A DNA stretch of 8,304 bases from NCBI GenBank assembly GCA_937873345.1, contig CALMRL010000649.1, positions 1 to 8,304 of the forward strand. The letters are read 5' to 3'. Source of the DNA: an uncultured Beijerinckiaceae bacterium (lineage in GTDB: Bacteria > Pseudomonadota > Alphaproteobacteria > Rhizobiales > Beijerinckiaceae). The notes under the pieces are model-generated. The model made no database searches. It worked only from the letters and a program-made list of their open reading frames with translations, and was not told the DNA's origin. Positions 6,771 through 8,304 of the stretch are shown in pieces. The position numbers and the translations under genes are program-made. Every line of letters begins with the position of its first letter. The stretch's first letter is position 1.

Positions 6771-7196
6771 TCAGGCGACCAGGGTGGCATCCATGGTGAT
6801 CGTCGCGGTCAGCAGCTTGGAGATCGGGCAGTTCTCCTTGGCCTGCTTGGCGATCTCCTGGAACTTCGCCTCGTCGGTGCCGGGGATCTTGGCCTTCAGG
6901 GTGAGATGCACTTTCTTCACGGCGAAGCCCTCGCCCTCCTTCTCCAGCTCGACGTCGGAGCGGGTATCCATGTGCTCAGGCGTGATCCCGGCTTGGCCGA
7001 GGAACAGGGCGAGCGCCATGGTGAAGCAGCCGGCGTGGGCGGCGCCGATCAGCTCCTCCGGATTGGTGCCGGGCTGGCCCTCGAAGCGAGCACCGACGCC
7101 GTAAGGATACGCCTTCAGGGCGCCGCTCTTCGTCGAGATGGCACCCTCGCCGTCGGGAAAGCCGCCGTTCCACTCAGCCGTGCCGAAGGTCTTCAT
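6771..7196 (-). CDS. OsmC-family peroxiredoxin
   Basis: A 141-residue cytosolic thiol peroxidase of the OsmC/Ohr superfamily, which reduces organic hydroperoxides in stress and stationary phase. The two redox cysteines sit where the family expects them: Cys57 in AHAGCFTMAL and Cys123 in ENCPISKLL. The N-terminal GTAEWNGG and the GTNPEELIGAAHAGC region, including Arg37 and Glu48 as likely active-site partners, fit the OsmC branch better than Ohr. Length is normal (about 140). The ATG at 7196 is supported by AGGAG 8 nt upstream. The gene converges with the Hint gene and diverges from rmuC, sharing a 148-bp intergenic region with it, so it is probably transcribed alone. I found no clear operator for a peroxide-sensing repressor. 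The symbol osmC is plausible but the subgroup is not certain, so it is left blank. Confidence 0.94.
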   Translation of the reverse strand: MKTFGTAEWNGGFPDGEGAISTKSGALKAYPYGVGARFEGQPGTNPEELIGAAHAGCFTMALALFLGQAGITPEHMDTRSDVELEKEGEGFAVKKVHLTLKAKIPGTDEAKFQEIAKQAKENCPISKLLTATITMDATLVA

Positions 7197-7204
7197 CGCA
7201 TCCG

Positions 7205-7209
7205 CTCCT
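7205..7209 (-). promoter_or_regulatory. Ribosome binding site of the OsmC-type gene
   Basis: The minus strand reads AGGAG here, ending 8 nt before the ATG at 7196. It is among the clearest Shine-Dalgarno sequences in the window and fixes the start of the OsmC-type gene. Confidence 0.7.
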
Positions 7210-7344
7210 GGTTCTCTCGCGCGCAGGCCGCGCTGATCGAAGAACTGTTGCGACCGGCCGCGAGATCAAGGGTGCGCCATTCGATCGCGCGCCAGTGTTC
7301 CAGCTTCGTTCCCAGCGAGCTTGGGCTGCGCTAGGATCGGGCGC

Positions 7345-8304
7345 ATGGATCGCCTTCCTTCGACCCGCGGCCTCGCCGCGTTCGACATCGCCGGCGTGCC
7401 CGCCGAGCACCTCGCCCTCGCGGGGTTGGCGCTGCTCGTCTTGCTGCTGGCGCTGCTCCTCCTCGCCGGGCGGCTCGGCGGCTCGCGCGCCGACACCCGC
7501 GCGGAGGCCGCCGAGCGTCACGAGGTGCAGCAGGGAGACGTCGTCGCCGACCGTGGCCGCGCTCGCCCGCTCCTCGGCCGAGCTGTCGGGACGAATGCAG
7601 ACGGTGGCGGAGGTGTGCGGCAGCCGGCAAGCCGACCTCGCCCGGCACCTCGCCGAGCGCCTCGACACGTCGTCGCGCTCCAGCAACGAGAGCCTCGGCC
7701 GGCTGAACGAGCGGCTTGCCGTGATCGACGCGGCGCAGGACCGCTTGGCCTCGCTGACGCAGGAGGTGCTCGGCCTCAAGGACATCCTCGCCAACAAGCA
7801 GGCGCGCGGCGCCTTCGGCCAGGGCCGGATGGAGGCGATCATCCGCGACGCGCTGCCGGCGGCGGCCTACACGTTCCAGCCGACGCTGTCGAACCGCATG
7901 CGGCCCGATTGCGGCATCCGCCTGCCTGGCGACGACAGGCTGATGATTGTCGACGCCAAGTTCCCGCTTGAGGCCTTCACCGCCGTCAAGGCCGCCACCG
8001 ATCCCGCCACCGCGAAGGCCGCCGCCGCCCGCGTCCGCGCCGACGTCGGCCGCCACATCAAGGACGTCGCGGAGAAGTACCTGCTGCCCGGCGAGACGCA
8101 GGACATCGCCATCCTGTTCGTGCCGTCGGAGTCGCTCTATGCCGAGATCAACGAGATGTACGAGGATCTGGTGGCGCGGGCGCACAGGGCGAGAGTGATC
8201 GTCGTCTCGCCCTCGCTGCTGATCATGGCGGTGCAGGTGATGCAGGCGATCGTGCGCGACGCTCGCGTGCGCGAGCAGGCGCACCTGATCCAAAGCGAAG
8301 TCCG
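7345..8304 (+). CDS. rmuC: RmuC-family DNA recombination protein, 3'-truncated by window, apparent frameshift
   Basis: RmuC proteins limit DNA rearrangement at inverted repeats and carry a PD-(D/E)XK nuclease-like core anchored at the membrane. ATG 7345 has AGGA 8 nt upstream. Residues 23-42 are a strong transmembrane helix, followed by an Arg/Glu-rich start of a coiled coil. Between about 7525 and 7552 coding sense moves one phase (one extra base, for example in cagcaggga); after it the frame reads TVAALARSSAELSGRMQTV and on without a stop to the window end. Family motifs follow: the coiled coil, GAFGQGRMEAIIRDALP, RPDCGIRLP with Asp188, LMIVDAKFP with Asp203 and Lys205 (repaired numbering), HIKDVAEKYL, ILFVPSESLYAEI and VVSPSLLIMAVQVMQAI. 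About 320 residues are visible and the C-terminus lies outside. As written, the N-terminal frame stops at 7971. Read past the indel, this is clearly RmuC. It is divergent from the OsmC-type gene. Confidence 0.92.

Noticed and set aside
7309..7337. TAGGAT (7332-7337) as a -10 element for rmuC
   Set aside because: There is no acceptable -35 element at the right distance, and the same bases serve as the AGGA ribosome binding site.

Overview
The window is a piece of a very GC-rich bacterial chromosome, most likely from an alphaproteobacterium. The reasons are the compact def-fmt-truA translation cluster, a nearby rmuC, the codon bias (almost every third position is G or C) and a secreted-type Hedgehog/intein (Hint) protein of the kind frequent in Acetobacteraceae and related Rhodospirillales. 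The order-level placement is an inference. No rRNA, tRNA, CRISPR array, insertion sequence or phage gene is visible.

Layout. (1) Positions 1-711 (+) hold the 3' part of an unrecognised membrane-associated protein gene, interrupted by an apparent one-base frameshift near 463-465. (2) 762-1954 (+) is a two-gene unit: a short-chain dehydrogenase/reductase overlapping a small exported, possibly lipidated, protein by 4 bases. (3) 1962-4180 (-) is the def-fmt-truA operon (peptide deformylase, Met-tRNA formyltransferase, tRNA pseudouridine synthase A). Its junctions are very tight (1-nt gap, then 19-nt overlap), and a candidate promoter lies at 4212-4240. (4) 4387-6693 (+) encodes a 768-aa protein with a beta-propeller-like N-terminal half, a Hint autoprocessing domain beginning at Cys425, and a roughly 200-residue C-terminal region. 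(5) 6771-7196 (-) encodes an OsmC-type peroxiredoxin convergent with the Hint gene. (6) 7345-8304 (+) is the 5' part of rmuC, cut by the window end and carrying an apparent frameshift near 7530.

How the parts relate. def and fmt form the formylation/deformylation cycle of translation initiation, and truA modifies tRNA. They are a housekeeping block. The SDR and OsmC genes are plausible redox or detoxification functions with no direct link to it. The Hint gene is the accessory element: it sits with osmC between the def operon and rmuC.

Quality caveat. Three separate coding regions (first gene, fmt, rmuC) are each broken by what looks like a single-base indel, while the conserved sequence resumes at once in another frame. 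Because fmt is normally important for growth and all motifs on both sides are intact, residual sequencing or assembly errors are the simplest explanation, although true mutations cannot be excluded from the sequence alone.

The most interesting item is the propeller-Hint protein. Its parts resemble known families, so it is a candidate self-processing surface or secreted protein rather than a demonstrated new system.
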